Below are positions 21,815-33,017 of a stretch of DNA of 64,000 nt, one piece after another; position 1 is the stretch's first letter, and the number at the start of each line of letters is the position of its first letter. The notes under the pieces are model-generated. The model ran no database searches. It saw only the letters and a list, made by a program, of their open reading frames with translations, and had not been told where the DNA came from. Made by a program: the position numbers and the translations under genes. This DNA is from Phymorhynchus buccinoides (taxonomy: Eukaryota > Mollusca > Gastropoda > Neogastropoda > Raphitomidae). The stretch covers positions 16,308,785 to 16,372,784 of the forward strand of contig CM065687.1 in assembly GCA_017654935.2 (NCBI GenBank), in the 5' to 3' direction.

Positions 21815-23348
21815 CTGTTTGGTGAAATGGGAGGGCAACAATTCTGAAGTGTGCCCAATCTGCGTTTCACCTTCTGGTGGTGTTGGAGAATTCAGACTTC
21901 AAGCAAAGGTACTGCCTGTCTTGGTATCGCAGAAAGAGAAAACATTCGTGAAGGTAAAGGTGTGGTTGATTTTTTTTATTATTATTCTCTCTTTTTGATT
22001 GATTCTTCATGTCCCCATCAGCCTCGACACAATGAAGAGAATGCTCACGTGGTTTTTTTCTGTCAGTATTGACATTTTTGTGCGTTTGCACTTTGTTATG
22101 CTCACAATGAAATGGGACTTCATGTATATCGTTGACCGGCATGGATAATTCACAAAATTGTGTGCGACAAACAACAATTTCATTGATTTGTTTTTCGTAC
22201 ATGTCTGCACGTCCAGAAAATGTAATGGCTCTGTCCTAGTATGGGGCATCTTTGTTGCTCCTTCGGTTGATAAAAACGTGTGCTTTGAGCATGCTTTCTT
22301 GTCAAGCCCTGCCTCCACTCCACAAGTTCAAAGTTGTGCTTTCTTCTTTCACAAAATAACCATGAAATGTTTTACCTCTTAAAACAAAATACCCTTTAAG
22401 TTAAGTTGTACTTGTGGAGTTGGCCTCATTCCCAGCCTGTTGTGTGCATTTTTGCTTCGTTTTCCCCATATATACGCAGCTTTTTGTTCTTTTCTTTTCG
22501 TTTTGCTTGGAAGTTTCCGCTTTTGATCTTGTGAGCATTGATGCTGTGTTTGCTGTGAGTGGGCATTTGGCTTGTTTGCGTTTGTGCACTTGGCTGTGAG
22601 TTTTGTTGTCTAGTGCTCCATTTCCAGTGAGTTCATTAACTTAATGATTAAGCATGCAATCTCTTTTCTGTCACTGCCTGAATAAGGTGTATTGATCACT
22701 TATCACTGCATATTTTCATATTACATTTATTATTAAAATCAATATTGAAATGATTATTGTCATGTGCACACACATATGTCTTTTTGTTCTTCTTCGCTGT
22801 GCGTGGCCACAATCGTCTCTTTGATTATTTTGCCACGGAACCGGGGAGGTTCAACCACTCTTGCATGTAGACAATGACACAAGCACTCAACAGTTTCACT
22901 GAAGTTTTTACAATAAAAACTTCTATTTATATTTGGGGGGAAGGGAGGAGGGGTATAAGCTTTTATTGCACAGAAGTGTATTTTTCCTAAAAATCTGTGG
23001 GTTTTTTTTCTAAATTTTGGAATCCATTTCCTTCTAGACTTATAATTAAGAAATTTTGGATTGCATACATTCGGAGTGAAAGTTCCTAATCATTTTTCAG
23101 TTCAGACATACCCTTTATTGCATGCTTATAGTAAATGAATGCTTGCTCATTTAGATCTTGGCCTGCAGTTCTTTTGTATGTTTTTTTCTTCGCTAATGCA
23201 TGTTTCACCCCTTTTCATTAAAAAAAAAAGTTGCATTCTTGTATGTATACCTACTAGACTTTAGTTTCAAACCATATGTTGGTTTTCACACTGCCATCCT
23301 CTCCTCTCACCGTTGACTTATCGTGTGTTCCCTTTTCTGTTTTTGCAG
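21811..23348. other. Non-coding spacer up to exon C
   Basis: No gene or strong repeat seen. The last ~60 bases are pyrimidine-rich and form the exon C acceptor. Confidence 0.45.
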
Positions 23349-23564
23349 ATCCGCGTTGTAAGTGCTTTCCAAATGGACTTAGATTCGCACATGGACAGCT
23401 ACGATAAGCGTAGCCGGCCCTCAGTGATTAGCCTGCAGTCCCTGCAGGCCGCGCGGGGCGGGGTCAGTAAGAAACCCATTCTAGCTAGCTCCCCCGAGGC
23501 CAACGAGACCTCCAGCTCACCCTGGCTCAACCGAAACGATACCATACCCTACGCTGATGAATGA
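23349..23564 (+). CDS. PMCA (ATP2B-type) alternative terminal exon C
   Basis: Partial CDS, 71 residues plus TGA. The acceptor is well formed (CTTTTCTGTTTTTGCAG ending at 23348). The exon begins IRVVSAFQMDLDSHMDSYDK, again the second half of the PMCA calmodulin-binding domain with its Phe anchor. The segment KRSRPSVISLQSLQ holds an Arg-rich Ser site resembling the phosphorylatable region of vertebrate a-type tails. The C-terminus, IPYADE, is acidic and is not a PDZ ligand, unlike exons A and B. A matching copy lies on the minus strand at 49087-49302. It is the most distal of the three tails, about 12.6 kb past exon B, and the last coding feature before the palindrome centre. An upstream Met in the same frame (23313) lies in the intron and is not a real start. 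Confidence 0.88.
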   Translation: MRVVSAFQMDLDSHMDSYDKRSRPSVISLQSLQAARGGVSKKPILASSPEANETSSSPWLNRNDTIPYADE

Positions 23565-25253
23565 CTGACTTCACAGGCGTTGTCAGGATCTTGAAAAACT
23601 TCTTCCTAGAACCCTCCTTTCTCTCGTTTAGGGAGGGGACTGACTGCTGTAGGGAGGGGTGAGGGAAAGAGGGGGCAGGCTGATTTTGGGCACTGGGTTC
23701 TGTGTCCAGTGAGTGACGTTGAGGCAAGAGACTGAGAGAGAGAGAGAGAGACAGATACTAGATGAGAGAGAGAGACAGACGCTTGGTGAAAGAGACAGAG
23801 ACACCTGCGTTGTTGAATCACTGTGTTGACTGGCCGTGTGCAGTGAAAAGGTCGAGAAGTGTCCAAGACTGTTTGGTGGACAACTGAGGCACTGTCCCTT
23901 GTCTGACGCTCCTTTATGTTTGCTGGACTGTCCAGTGTATGGGTCTCGCACAGCAAGTCATGATTTAGCGCACCGTTCTTTAAAACTCTGTGAAAAAAGG
24001 AGATTACAGAGGAAAAGAGGACAGTTCATTTTTCTCTGAATGACGCAAGTGTTGTGCTGCAAGTTTACAGCCACTATTTAATTTAACCAGCAACCATTTT
24101 AAAAACCAGAGTTTATTTTCTCAGTTTTTGTTTACTCTCTGGAATCATTTTCTGATTCACACCTGCACACGTGGTAATTTGCGTTGGTAGTTCGATTCCA
24201 TGCGGATATTTCATACATTTTAGAGAGATTATTTTGTACTAGATACTTCTTTTAGGTGATGGTTTGTACTTTGGTGTTTCAGTCACTCTTCCCAGTCACG
24301 TTACTTCTTTTGAGTGGAAAGGTGTGTGGAGAGGGAGATGGTGTTGACTCTCACATCATGCCCGTTTGTGGGAAAGGTCTCTACAAAAATGTCCTGCTTT
24401 TATCTCATTATCTGCGTGATAGATTCTTTGATTTCGTATCATTTCTTTCCGTGAAAAAGAAAATGGTCGGAGGTGATTTTTCTCTGCTGCTGATCTAGAT
24501 GTAGTCAGTGTATTGGTTTTACAGCCTGTTTCTTGCTCCAAGGAGAGAGAAAAATGGGCGAGCTTGCACAAGAGAAATAGAAAAATATAACCTTTGGTGA
24601 CTCATCAATCGATTCACTCACTTGTTGATTGGTTCTTTATCAGTGGTTTTGCGATCAGATTAAGATGAGCACAATCTACTCTAGTTGTAGCTACTTGTTG
24701 GTCTGCATTCATCAGAGTCAAGTATGATATTCTGCGGAGCTTCCATGCATAGATTAACTAACTTTGAAGTTATGATAAGGTAAAACAAACAAAAATAAAG
24801 ACCTTTTCATTTAAGTGTGATTACTTTTCAATGCACATATTATTTTATCTTTAAATTTAGTTATTGCTAGCAGTGCAGTTTAGCATTTCTTTCTCCAGCT
24901 TATTAAAAAAAAGTTATATGCTCATACTCATAGTTACAATAAATCACATATTCTGAATTTTAGCAAAACTGACAAGAATTTTTGAAATAATTTAGTTATA
25001 TAAGTCATAAAAACTTTCAATGTTTTGCCACCAGCCAAGTCTTATTTGCTGAGCTTTTATTCAGTTTGCAATTCAAAAAAGGAAATCACAAAATTTATTC
25101 CATAAACTTATTGAACGCTAGCTTTTCTCACTTTGATAATGATAATGCTCAAATTTCCGTTGTATAATTCCTCCATCATTGTCAGAGGAGTACAAACATG
25201 CAAAGAACCTCATTCAGATTTCATTTATTTTTAAATAGAAAATGCATGTGAAG
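23565..25253 (+). other. Probable 3' UTR / flank of exon C
   Basis: Follows the exon C stop. Includes a GA-rich segment (23731-23800). AATAAA occurs at 24794-24799 and 24938-24943, both plausible poly(A) signals. Mostly unique sequence, well preserved on the mirror arm. Confidence 0.5.
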
Positions 25254-25654
25254 CATATCGTCGGTGAAAAACCTGGTATCTCAATTTTGGTAGTTTTGAG
25301 AAAAATTGAAAAAAAAAATTTAATTAACTGTGTTGACCACAATTGATTAACTATGATGAATATGTTGTTCAAGACATTACGAGTTTAGTCCTGCATTTCG
25401 CTAAAATTACTTTTTAAAAAAAATTACACTTCAAAAGAACGAAGATACAAGGTTTTTGTGCTTAACTAGATCTGAATTTCGAACTTACGAGTTTATCTTC
25501 TATTTTCACAACCTCATTTACCTCAGATAGAAAGTCATTAGAGATACGAGCTTTTGGTGGAAGGTGGCGGGAAAACTTAGAGAGCTGACTATGTATCTAA
25601 CTCAAAAAAAACCAAAATTAAGATACGATGTTTTTTAATTTCATCGACGATATG
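25254..25654. mobile_element. MITE-like foldback family N (~400 bp)
   Basis: CATATCGTCGGTGAAAAACC at the left and TTTCATCGACGATATG at the right are inverted, extending to ATCTCAATTTTGG / CCAAAATTAAGAT. Mirror at 46995-47400. Confidence 0.78.
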
Positions 25655-26192
25655 TGGTAGGGGGACAGGTAAGGACAGGGGGAAAGGAAGACTCGCTCTT
25701 CCCCACAATCACTCAGTAATATACAGTGTTTGGATCATTTATTTTCATCCCATGAAAACAGCACACAGCCCATAATTGTCGTCATGGATCAATCAATAAA
25801 TTTTAAAAAGCCGATCTGGCAGACACCTCCTCTCTCCAGCCGCATCAGATAGGAAAAGAACTAAACTTCACTGGGCTCTTGCTCGTCAGTTCATCGGCTG
25901 ACCAGCCACAAAAGAACAAATCAAACTGACCAATAAGTTTAAACTAAATCATTAATGTGTGCATGGGCAAACAGTGAACTAGGAGGATCATATGACTGGG
26001 CACTGACCATAGCTAAATAGGGTGTTCTTTTTGTGTAAAACATGTGCAAAAAACTACACCCACCTTATAACACCTAGAAAAACCGAAGTGGAAGTAGGTT
26101 CTTTGTTGAACTTTGAAATGTTGCTATTTCAAACCACACCATCTGTGATCGATGTTCAAACATTTTAGAGGTTTGCTGTTGGTACATTTTGG
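25655..26192. other. Non-coding spacer
   Basis: No gene or repeat recognised. Confidence 0.4.
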
Positions 26193-26507
26193 TTACACCA
26201 GTTTTCCCCATTGCATATTTCGTGTTGTTTTCTGTCTTTCTTTTAATGTGATTGCTTTACACCAGGTCATTATGTGTCTGTCAATGGCATACTGTGGATC
26301 ATAGAGTTCAGGACGTTCTTCATGAAGCATGGTTTCTCCGATAGTCTGTTGGTTAAGTTGTATTGGACTGCTGCCTCCCACCCAGTTTGTACTCGGTTGT
26401 TCACTGCATGGAGATCCAGATGCAGAACTTGCTTTGCTCAATGGAGTAGTGTGCGGTGTTTGTAGAGCTATTTCAATCCATGTACCGTCAACTTTTCTGC
26501 AGGCCAA
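26193..26507 (-). other. Unassigned 104-codon open frame
   Basis: Minus-strand frame containing RKVDGTWIEIALQ and PELYDPQYAIDRHIMTWCKA, preserved without indels at 46142-46456. No domain recognised. Its first codon is not ATG, and TTCTGCAGG just upstream could be an acceptor, so it might be an exon or transposase fragment. Chance is equally possible. Confidence 0.2.
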
Positions 26508-27443
26508 AATGTTTGGTGGGAATAGTCAAACATTTTGATGATTGTTTTGTTTTTTAGTGTGAAGTCAGCAGAAATGTGATCGTGACCAGTTCTAGATTTT
26601 TTCCCCTGTTGGTGTTAGTTTGACTGGTTCCTTCCCTTCCCATGGTCTAGCCATTTCCCTGCTCCTTCATTTCCACCGCCTCCCCTCCTCTTCCCTCCCT
26701 ACATTTCACCTTGATAATCCTGCTCCCCCACCCCTTTTCACCGCCTCCTCCGTCTGAAACGAACTGAGAATCTTATGTGATTACTCTCCCCTATGCGAGA
26801 CAAAATCGTGGCAGGTTTATCTGTGCGGAAATAATGCAAGAACAGACTCGCAAAACAAAACAAAAATGAAAAAGTGGATGTATGCGCTTACAAACTAGAT
26901 GTGTTCACAGTAACAAATGAAAAAAGGGTTCAGCAAAGCGGTGGTGTTGTGAAGAGCGAGTTGGGACTCCTGAAAACTGTCGCCTACCTCCAGACTATCG
27001 AGGAGCGTACAGAACATGACAGCAGGAGCTGGTTCGTCGACGTCGGTCCTGCCAGTGCGTGTCTGTGTCAGGCGTCGCAGAGAGGTTCTTCGCCACGCGC
27101 CGCACACGCTGTAGCCCCATTCTCCATGTCAGCAATACACTTTGGTGTGGCTCGAACTCGAAGGGTCGTCACACACGCTGACTGCCAAACTTTTGGCTCC
27201 TTTCTCCGTTGGGCTTGTTACCTGTTTTATTTTGTCTGGTTTGAGTGTTTTTTCTTCTCACAATTTTTTTTATATTATTATCATTGCATGCCGTTTTTTG
27301 CAGGATTTTTATAGCACTTTATTATTTGTGTGTGTGTGCGTGGTGGTGATGTTTATTTTTTTTCCTTTTTGCTTCTTATAGTGTGGAGTTTCAACTTCAT
27401 TTTGTCATTTTAAGACATAATGTTAAATATTCTATAACTGTTT
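26508..27443. other. Non-coding spacer with a GC-richer island
   Basis: 26874-27314 holds a 146-codon frame, GC-rich for the area, preserved on the mirror at 45335-45775. No domain or splice structure recognised; I do not call it a gene. Confidence 0.35.
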
Positions 27444-27693
27444 TTAACCCTTTCGCCGCCAGCCGTTTTTCAGCGAAATCTTTCAGTCAAACTTACTTTG
27501 GTAAAGAAAAGTTAGTGTCTGCAATAATGTGACTATCCGACTATGACAGGTATCAAACAAGACCTTTCCTTATCTCCCAAAGTTAACAACATATTAGGTC
27601 GTTGGATAACGGATCCTAATGTCATGCCTTTTAGTGACATGGGTGTTAAATCAGTTTGGTGCCGAAATGCGACATTGGCGGTGAAAGGGTTAA
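27444..27693. mobile_element. piggyBac-like MITE, copy 2
   Basis: TTAA flanks with CCCTTTCGCCGCCA and TGGCGGTGAAAGGG termini. 250 bp, related to copy 1 in inverted orientation (TAGTGACATGGGTGTTAAAT present). Mirror at 44953-45204. Confidence 0.87.
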
Positions 27694-27992
27694 AGTGCAG
27701 GAAGATATTCAGTACCATTTTTTATATCCAAAGTGTTTGAAAGGAGTGAGTGCTTAATCCGCACTTAGATAGAGGTGGAGCTTCAGTACAGAATTTGAAA
27801 CTTGCTAAGGTTAATTAAAAAGTGTTTATGTATGTGTTAGCCAAGTAACTAACTGTAAGCCTTTTTAAAGATACATTGTGCCAATGCACAAAGCTCCTTG
27901 ATTGGTATACCAGCAACTAGGAGGAACGAATACATTGTATGTAATGACAAGCAATACTGACTTGATAAAGGGATTTGGACAGAAAGAAAAAC

Positions 27993-28192
<200 letters not shown>

Positions 28193-28442
28193 CATATTTT
28201 TTGTTGATCTTGAATGCACAGTCATGACCCATTCAGTGTATTCCATATTTATGCAATTACATGACCCACCTCAATACATAAACCTAATTTAATACCATGT
28301 AATCCTATATGAAAATTTCTTACAAGAATAAAATTAGACAATGTATCTCCTCTTAGACCACATCAATTATGGTATTCAAACATTCAAGATGTGTATATTT
28401 TGCCCAGGTATTTAAGAATCTGAATTGCATTTCATTTTAATA

Positions 28443-29054
28443 TACAGTGAAACCTCCCTTATAAGACCTTAAAAAATCATCCAAAATGAGGTCTTATAAG
28501 GGAGGGGTCTTATAAGGGAGGGGTCTTATAAGGGAGGTAATTTTAATACTTACAAAGAAGGGCAATGGGTAAAGGTAAAGATGTGCCACCCCCCATGCAT
28601 TTCTCGGTTAATTGTATTTTTCCGTTTTTGCCTTTCTTACCATACATAAAGCTGTATTTTAGGAACATTTTTAGCTAATTACCTTTTTGGAATACTAACC
28701 CTAAACCCTAGCCCTAAACCTAACCCTACCCCCCACTATGTACTGCAGTACACCGCGATTTGTCACAGTTGTGGTTCGTTGCGTTTTTCCGTCTTATACG
28801 GTGGGGGGTAGGGTTAGTGTTAGGGCTAGGGTTAGGGTTAGTATTCCAAAAAGGTTATTAGCTAAAAATGTTCCTAAAATACAGCTTTATGTATGGTAAG
28901 AAAGGCAATAACGGAAAAATACAATTAACCGAGATAGGTAGGGGGGGTGGCACATCTTGACCTTTACCGGGCAATGTCTCAGAGAAGTACCCGGTAGGTC
29001 TAATGTGGGAGGGAGTCTTATAACGGGAGGTCTTATAAGGGAGGTCCCACTGTA
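28443..29054. mobile_element. MITE family A, copy 2, host of a nested element
   Basis: Begins TACAGTGAAACCTCCCTTAT and ends GGGAGGTCCCACTGTA. It is split by the family J element at 28568-28968. The sequence on either side rejoins to match the uninterrupted copies. Confidence 0.88.
28568..28968. mobile_element. MITE family J, long copy with telomere-like inner arms, nested in MITE A
   Basis: GGTAAAGG..CCTTTACC ends, flanked by a perfect 8-bp direct repeat GGGCAATG (28560-28567 and 28969-28976), the duplication size of hAT elements. The whole 401 bp folds back with ~165 bp arms. Each arm ends with CCCTAA-like repeats (28696-28730 and 28807-28841) around a ~75-base loop. No transposase. Confidence 0.88.
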
Positions 29055-29462
29055 TCTTGAATATCAACATTTTATCCAGCTTCGTCTTTTTTAAACACAA
29101 AAGCAGAATATCAACATGTTCGAGAGCAAATCATTCCAAAGAAATATTACACCTTCTTAATTTGGTCTTGTTATTTGTACAAAAAACACACATACCCCAC
29201 CCCACCCTCCTCCAGTATACCCACAGAAGGTTTTGAATGAATTATTATAAACAATTTTGGCCTCTGAAATAGCACAGTTTAATGTTCAAGAACAGCTCAT
29301 GCATGATACCTGCACAGAATTAAGCACAGAAAAAATAGTCTGCAGTCGAAAACAAAAAAGGTAAAGGTCCCATATCTAGTGACCATAGAGTCAGCTATTC
29401 ATGGGTGCTCCTGGGAAATTTCAAAAATCCTGCAAGGGGGTGGCCCCAACGGAGTGCAGGGG

Positions 29463-29504
<42 letters not shown>

Positions 29505-30136
29505 AAATTTACTGCTATTTTTTTTATTTTTACCCCTCTGGACTAGTACAAGTGCTACATTCCTTGGAATATAGCAAATGCTTATATCTGGCCCCTTTTT
29601 AAATCTGAAACTGAAAATTTTAATTGTAAAGCCACCGGCCTGTATGCAATGGCTACACATTCATGAAATAAAATATAAAGATGTCAACAACAAAAAGGGA
29701 AGTAATTTGCTTCTAAAGACACAAAGCAACCACTTGCAAGGGAAAAAATCAGGCCCTTTTTATTGTATAAGTGTGTTTGTGTGTGCAAGAAAACCGTTGC
29801 TTCTCAAATTTTCATAATCCGGTGATGCCGGCTCTAGGCAATTTAAAAATCCTGCAATTCAGGACATCCTGCAATCCATGGTGATTCAATTCACCACATC
29901 AAGGGCTTGACGTTGGAAGATGGAAGCCAACATCTGCTTCAACTGCCTTTGCCTCCTCCCCATCATCGGTTTGTTTCATGTCCTCCTACCTGCATACAGG
30001 CACATATGGGACATTTGGTGAATATTCGATGGGTGGACAAAAAGAAAATGGCGGAGAGAGCTGAAATAAGGAGAGGGTTTTAAGAATGCAGATTGGAGCA
30101 GTTAAAACTTGTAGAAGCAAGTCAATAAAAGTTGGT
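29055..30136. other. Non-coding spacer
   Basis: (CA)n run at 29467-29498. GGTAAAGGTCCCATATCTAG and GTGCTCCTGGGAAATTTC near 29360-29430 look like a repeat fragment, and AAAATCCTGCAA occurs twice (29424, 29847). No gene seen. Confidence 0.4.
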
Positions 30137-30327
30137 TAAAAAAAAACGTTGAAATTTACTTCCCCCAAAGTCAGATACCCATTTATTATTACCTGGGTGG
30201 AGTGCAAAAAATAGGAGTGAAGTGTCTTTCCCCTGGACGCACGCAGCATGCAAAATGGGAATTGAACCCCAAATTTTCAATCCTTAACATGATGAGACAG
30301 CGTCTTTATCCGCTCAGCCACTGCTCC
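30137..30327 (-). mobile_element. tRNA-derived SINE
   Basis: On the minus strand it begins GGAGCAGTGGCTGAGCGGAT (Pol III box A-like TGGCTGAGCGG), then GGGGTTCAATTCCC (box B-like GGTTCAATTCC), then a conserved body (AAGACACTTCACTCC, CACCCAGGTAATAATAAATG) and a T-rich end. The tRNA-like head lacks a full cloverleaf fit and CCA context, so it is not a tRNA gene. Mirror at 42367-42554. Confidence 0.85.
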
Positions 30328-30398
30328 TTCAGTCTGCTGTAGGTGCTTTTTAAAATATTAACAGAAAGTCTAAGAAAACATCCAAATTTGAAGCGCAT

Positions 30399-30595
30399 GC
30401 AGACCTGTTTACAAGTCTTGAGTAGTCTGGATAGGCGAAATGAGTAGTCTTGGTGTGAAATGCGTAGTCCTCTTCATTAAACCATCAATGTTCACTGAAA
30501 ATGAGTAATTAGAGCATTATTTTCAATTTTGAAGAGTAGTAGAGGTCCAAATTGAGTAGAATACTACTCAAAAAGAGTAGAGTAAACAGGTCTGC
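30399..30595. mobile_element. MITE family K (GCAGACCTGTTTAC termini)
   Basis: Perfect 14-bp inverted termini GCAGACCTGTTTAC/GTAAACAGGTCTGC flanked by GCAT on both sides. The interior repeats GAGTAGT/ACTACTC motifs. 197 bp. Mirror 42096-42295. Confidence 0.85.
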
Positions 30596-30718
30596 GCATG
30601 TATCGGGGTAAAAATGTGGGTTTATAGACATCCATTGGTTAGTATCCCTTAACATTTTTTGTTGTTGTAACCATGAAAAACCAGCGTGATGCACAAGAGA
30701 CAGACTGTGTGAAGGTTT

Positions 30719-31015
30719 TACAGTGGAACCTCCTATATAAGACCTTAAAAAATCATCCCAAATGAGGTTTTGTAAGGGAGGTAATGTTAATATACAAAGA
30801 AGGGCTAAGATTTAACCTCGAGTGTGGCACACACAGCCTATTTTAATTTAGTCCATGAATGCGTTTCATAAAGGGAAGTAAATTTCCGAAATATTACCAG
30901 TAGCAAATATTACCAGGTTTTTTGTTCATCAAAGAAGGGCAATGTCTCAGAGAAGTAGGTCTTATGTGGGAGGGAGTCTTATAATGGGAGGTCTTATAAG
31001 GGAGGTTCCACTGTA
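30719..31015. mobile_element. MITE family A, copy 3, with ~120 bp insertion
   Basis: Ends TACAGTGGAACCTCC and GGAGGTTCCACTGTA. Relative to 2800-2982 it carries extra sequence between two AAAGAAGGGC copies (about 30796 and 30926), consistent with an insertion and target duplication. Confidence 0.85.
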
Positions 31016-31113
31016 TTGACATAAGGAAAACCGATTTATTTTTTACTCTAAAACAAAGTGGTATAACAAGCTGGGAGGGGGGGGTGGGGTTGTAAAATAT
31101 TATGAGTGAAGCT

Positions 31114-31266
31114 TAAGGGCCGACCCACACGTCCACTAAAATCGCACAACTGTACGATACGATTCGATCATGTGGTCTCCAAGAACAAATGTGATTGGCG
31201 CATCGAGATCACGTGATTCAATCGCATTGTAGTCGTGCGATTTTAGTGGACGTGTGACTGGCCCTT
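31114..31266. mobile_element. MITE family L (AAGGGCC..CACACGTCCACTAAAA)
   Basis: ~153 bp foldback: CACACGTCCACTAAAATCGC at the left and GCGATTTTAGTGGACGTGTG at the right, plus inner CAATCACATTTG-like arms. Mirror at 41384-41536. Confidence 0.87.
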
Positions 31267-32053
31267 CGCCATCATGTGTATTGATTTAGCCCCTTATTTA
31301 TGGCGAGATTTTGTCAGTGGCCCTTGTGCACAAAAGGCTTTTTCCATTGGTTGACATTAGCCTGCAGTAGGGGTCAATAGTAACATGAGAGCTGTAGAAT
31401 TGCTGATTTTCTACAGTAATAATCATTGTAGTACGGGCTTACTTAGTCTTTCGTGGAAGAAGACTATGACTCTCATACTTAAGGGCGTTTACCCTTGTGG
31501 GGATACCGGGGGTCTTTTGTATCCAAATAGTGCCCCCACTTCTGGAAGCTCTGTGCTTGTAGATTCACTCAAAACTGTCACTGTCTTTGACCGTCTTTTC
31601 CCTTTGCTTATTACTTGTCATCTATCTTTCTGCATTTACCGGTCCATTTTCCTGCCTTTTTTCGAGAAACACTTTCGAAAAGATTTCCTCAAGCCGAAGT
31701 CGGACATTGCTGGGCCTAACTATATCTCGGCTTAGGGCGCATAACGGCACATGATGCATCTGCGCTCTATAATTGACAGGAAACTGTCCTGAGCGTCGAG
31801 AGCAAAAGAAGAGGGCGACAGCCACTGGGATGGGTTGGCCTTTGTGGACCTTCCCGCAACACGAGCGTTGTCCTCGAATCCAATTTGCACAGTGGGGATT
31901 CCCTGCAAGGCATCCTCTGCTATAAACCAATTTAGCCCATCCTGCCTGAATATCAGCTGCACCCCTCAACTATCTGGCTGTCATAGTCGGAAACGATTGA
32001 CTGGCATGCATCAGCTATATGCGAGTATGTGATGGTGGCATTTTGGGCTAACG
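31267..32053 (-). repeat. Unclassified dispersed repeat incl. family F copy 2
   Basis: Minus-strand family F block (AACACTTTCGAAAAGA and GAAGTGGGGGCACTATTTG regions) at about 31478-31745, followed by a ~280 bp piece with CAATCGTTTCCGACTATGAC and CAACCCATCCCAGTGGCTG. Frames are broken by stops; possibly a decayed transposon. Mirror at about 40600-41170. Confidence 0.6.
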
Positions 32054-32158
32054 CTAAGATCAGCTCCTCCGCTGTTCAGGGTGAAGTTGCCCACCAGTCA
32101 TTGCCTTTTTCATTAAGCTGAACACGCAGAACAGCTGGAGGGAGCTGAGCTTAACATT
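32054..32158. mobile_element. Short foldback family P
   Basis: CTAAGATCAGCTCCTCCGCT and AGCTGGAGGGAGCTGA pair as termini of a ~105 bp element. The mirror at about 40494-40598 is more symmetrical (TTAAGATCAGCTCCCTCCAG / GGAGGGAGCTGATCTTA). Confidence 0.65.
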
Positions 32159-32423
32159 TGCCGCATTTTAATACGATTTATTCATGTCCAAGTTGTTTTC
32201 CAGATATTAGAGGCATTGTTCATTAGAGGCATTTTGTTCCATGTTTGGTGAGTGAAAAATAAGCCCTAGTCGCAATTTTCACCGGGAAAAAAAAATGTGA
32301 TAAAGTACTTCTTTCATTGACACTATCAAAATTTATAACAGGAGGAAAGTTTAAAAAATGAAACACACACACACTTAAAAAAAAAAGTAAACCCAACACA
32401 CACAGCCTAAAAACCCACATAAC

Positions 32424-33017
32424 TGTGACTGAGCACCACGAAAGGGACATAGTTCGCTAGACTTAGTTTCTCACAACAGGCTGCAAAGTCAAAAATCTCA
32501 TTTTTTGAATTGATGGTGAATGTTTGTGTCTGTAACATATGTGATGCAGCACAGGAAACCAGACTAATGTCGTAAAATTGATACTTTGATTTATTCATAT
32601 TTTCAGAAAGGACAGAGACAAACAGATTAACCAGGCAAAAACAAATTCATCGAGCTTCTAATAGTTTAATTTTTGAACAATTTTTCATGTAATCAAATCT
32701 CTCTTTCTCTGTCTTGTGGCTGCCGTCGACTTAGCCTTGTTTCCTGTGCTGCATCACATATATCTTTCTGTAACCATATTATCTTTCACATTTATAAAGC
32801 TAAATGGCCTATTAAGTGTTTTAAAACAGTAGGTCAATGCATTTTTCTTCAGCTATTCTAGACTTTAAACCTGTGTTTTTCTCAAATGGCCGCACGCGCC
32901 CTACTACTTTATGCTCACAAAACTCTGGAACGGAAAAATATACAGAATTGTTTCTTGTATCATCATTCGAAGATAATTGTCTGAAGTTTCCAATTATACT
33001 CCATAAAATGGGTCACC
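32424..33017. mobile_element. MITE family D, copy 2, with nested family M
   Basis: TGTGACTGAGCACCACGAAA at the left and AATGGGTCACC at the right, matching 6378-6778 on either side of an insertion at 32541-32757. Confidence 0.82.
32541..32757. mobile_element. MITE family M nested in family D
   Basis: GTGATGCAGCACAGGAAAC and TTTCCTGTGCTGCATCAC form perfect 17-bp ends. ~217 bp, non-coding. Mirror 39889-40103. Confidence 0.85.

Noticed and set aside
23313..23348. Upstream ATG as the start of exon C
   Set aside because: It lies in the polypyrimidine tract of the acceptor; homology starts only at IRVV.
26874..27314. 146-codon frame in a GC-richer patch
   Set aside because: No domain, splice signal or homology was seen; preservation on the mirror arm is expected for any sequence there.
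28690..28850. Chromosome end or telomere
   Set aside because: Telomere-like repeats are few, degenerate, inverted and contained inside a transposable element.
30240..30327. Functional tRNA gene
   Set aside because: The promoter boxes fit, but the sequence continues as a SINE body and does not fold into a clean cloverleaf.
31385..31969. Protein-coding genes at 31385-31735 (+) and 31622-31969 (-), mirrored at 40481-41176
   Set aside because: They overlap on opposite strands, fall inside a dispersed repeat, and have stops or shifts in other copies.
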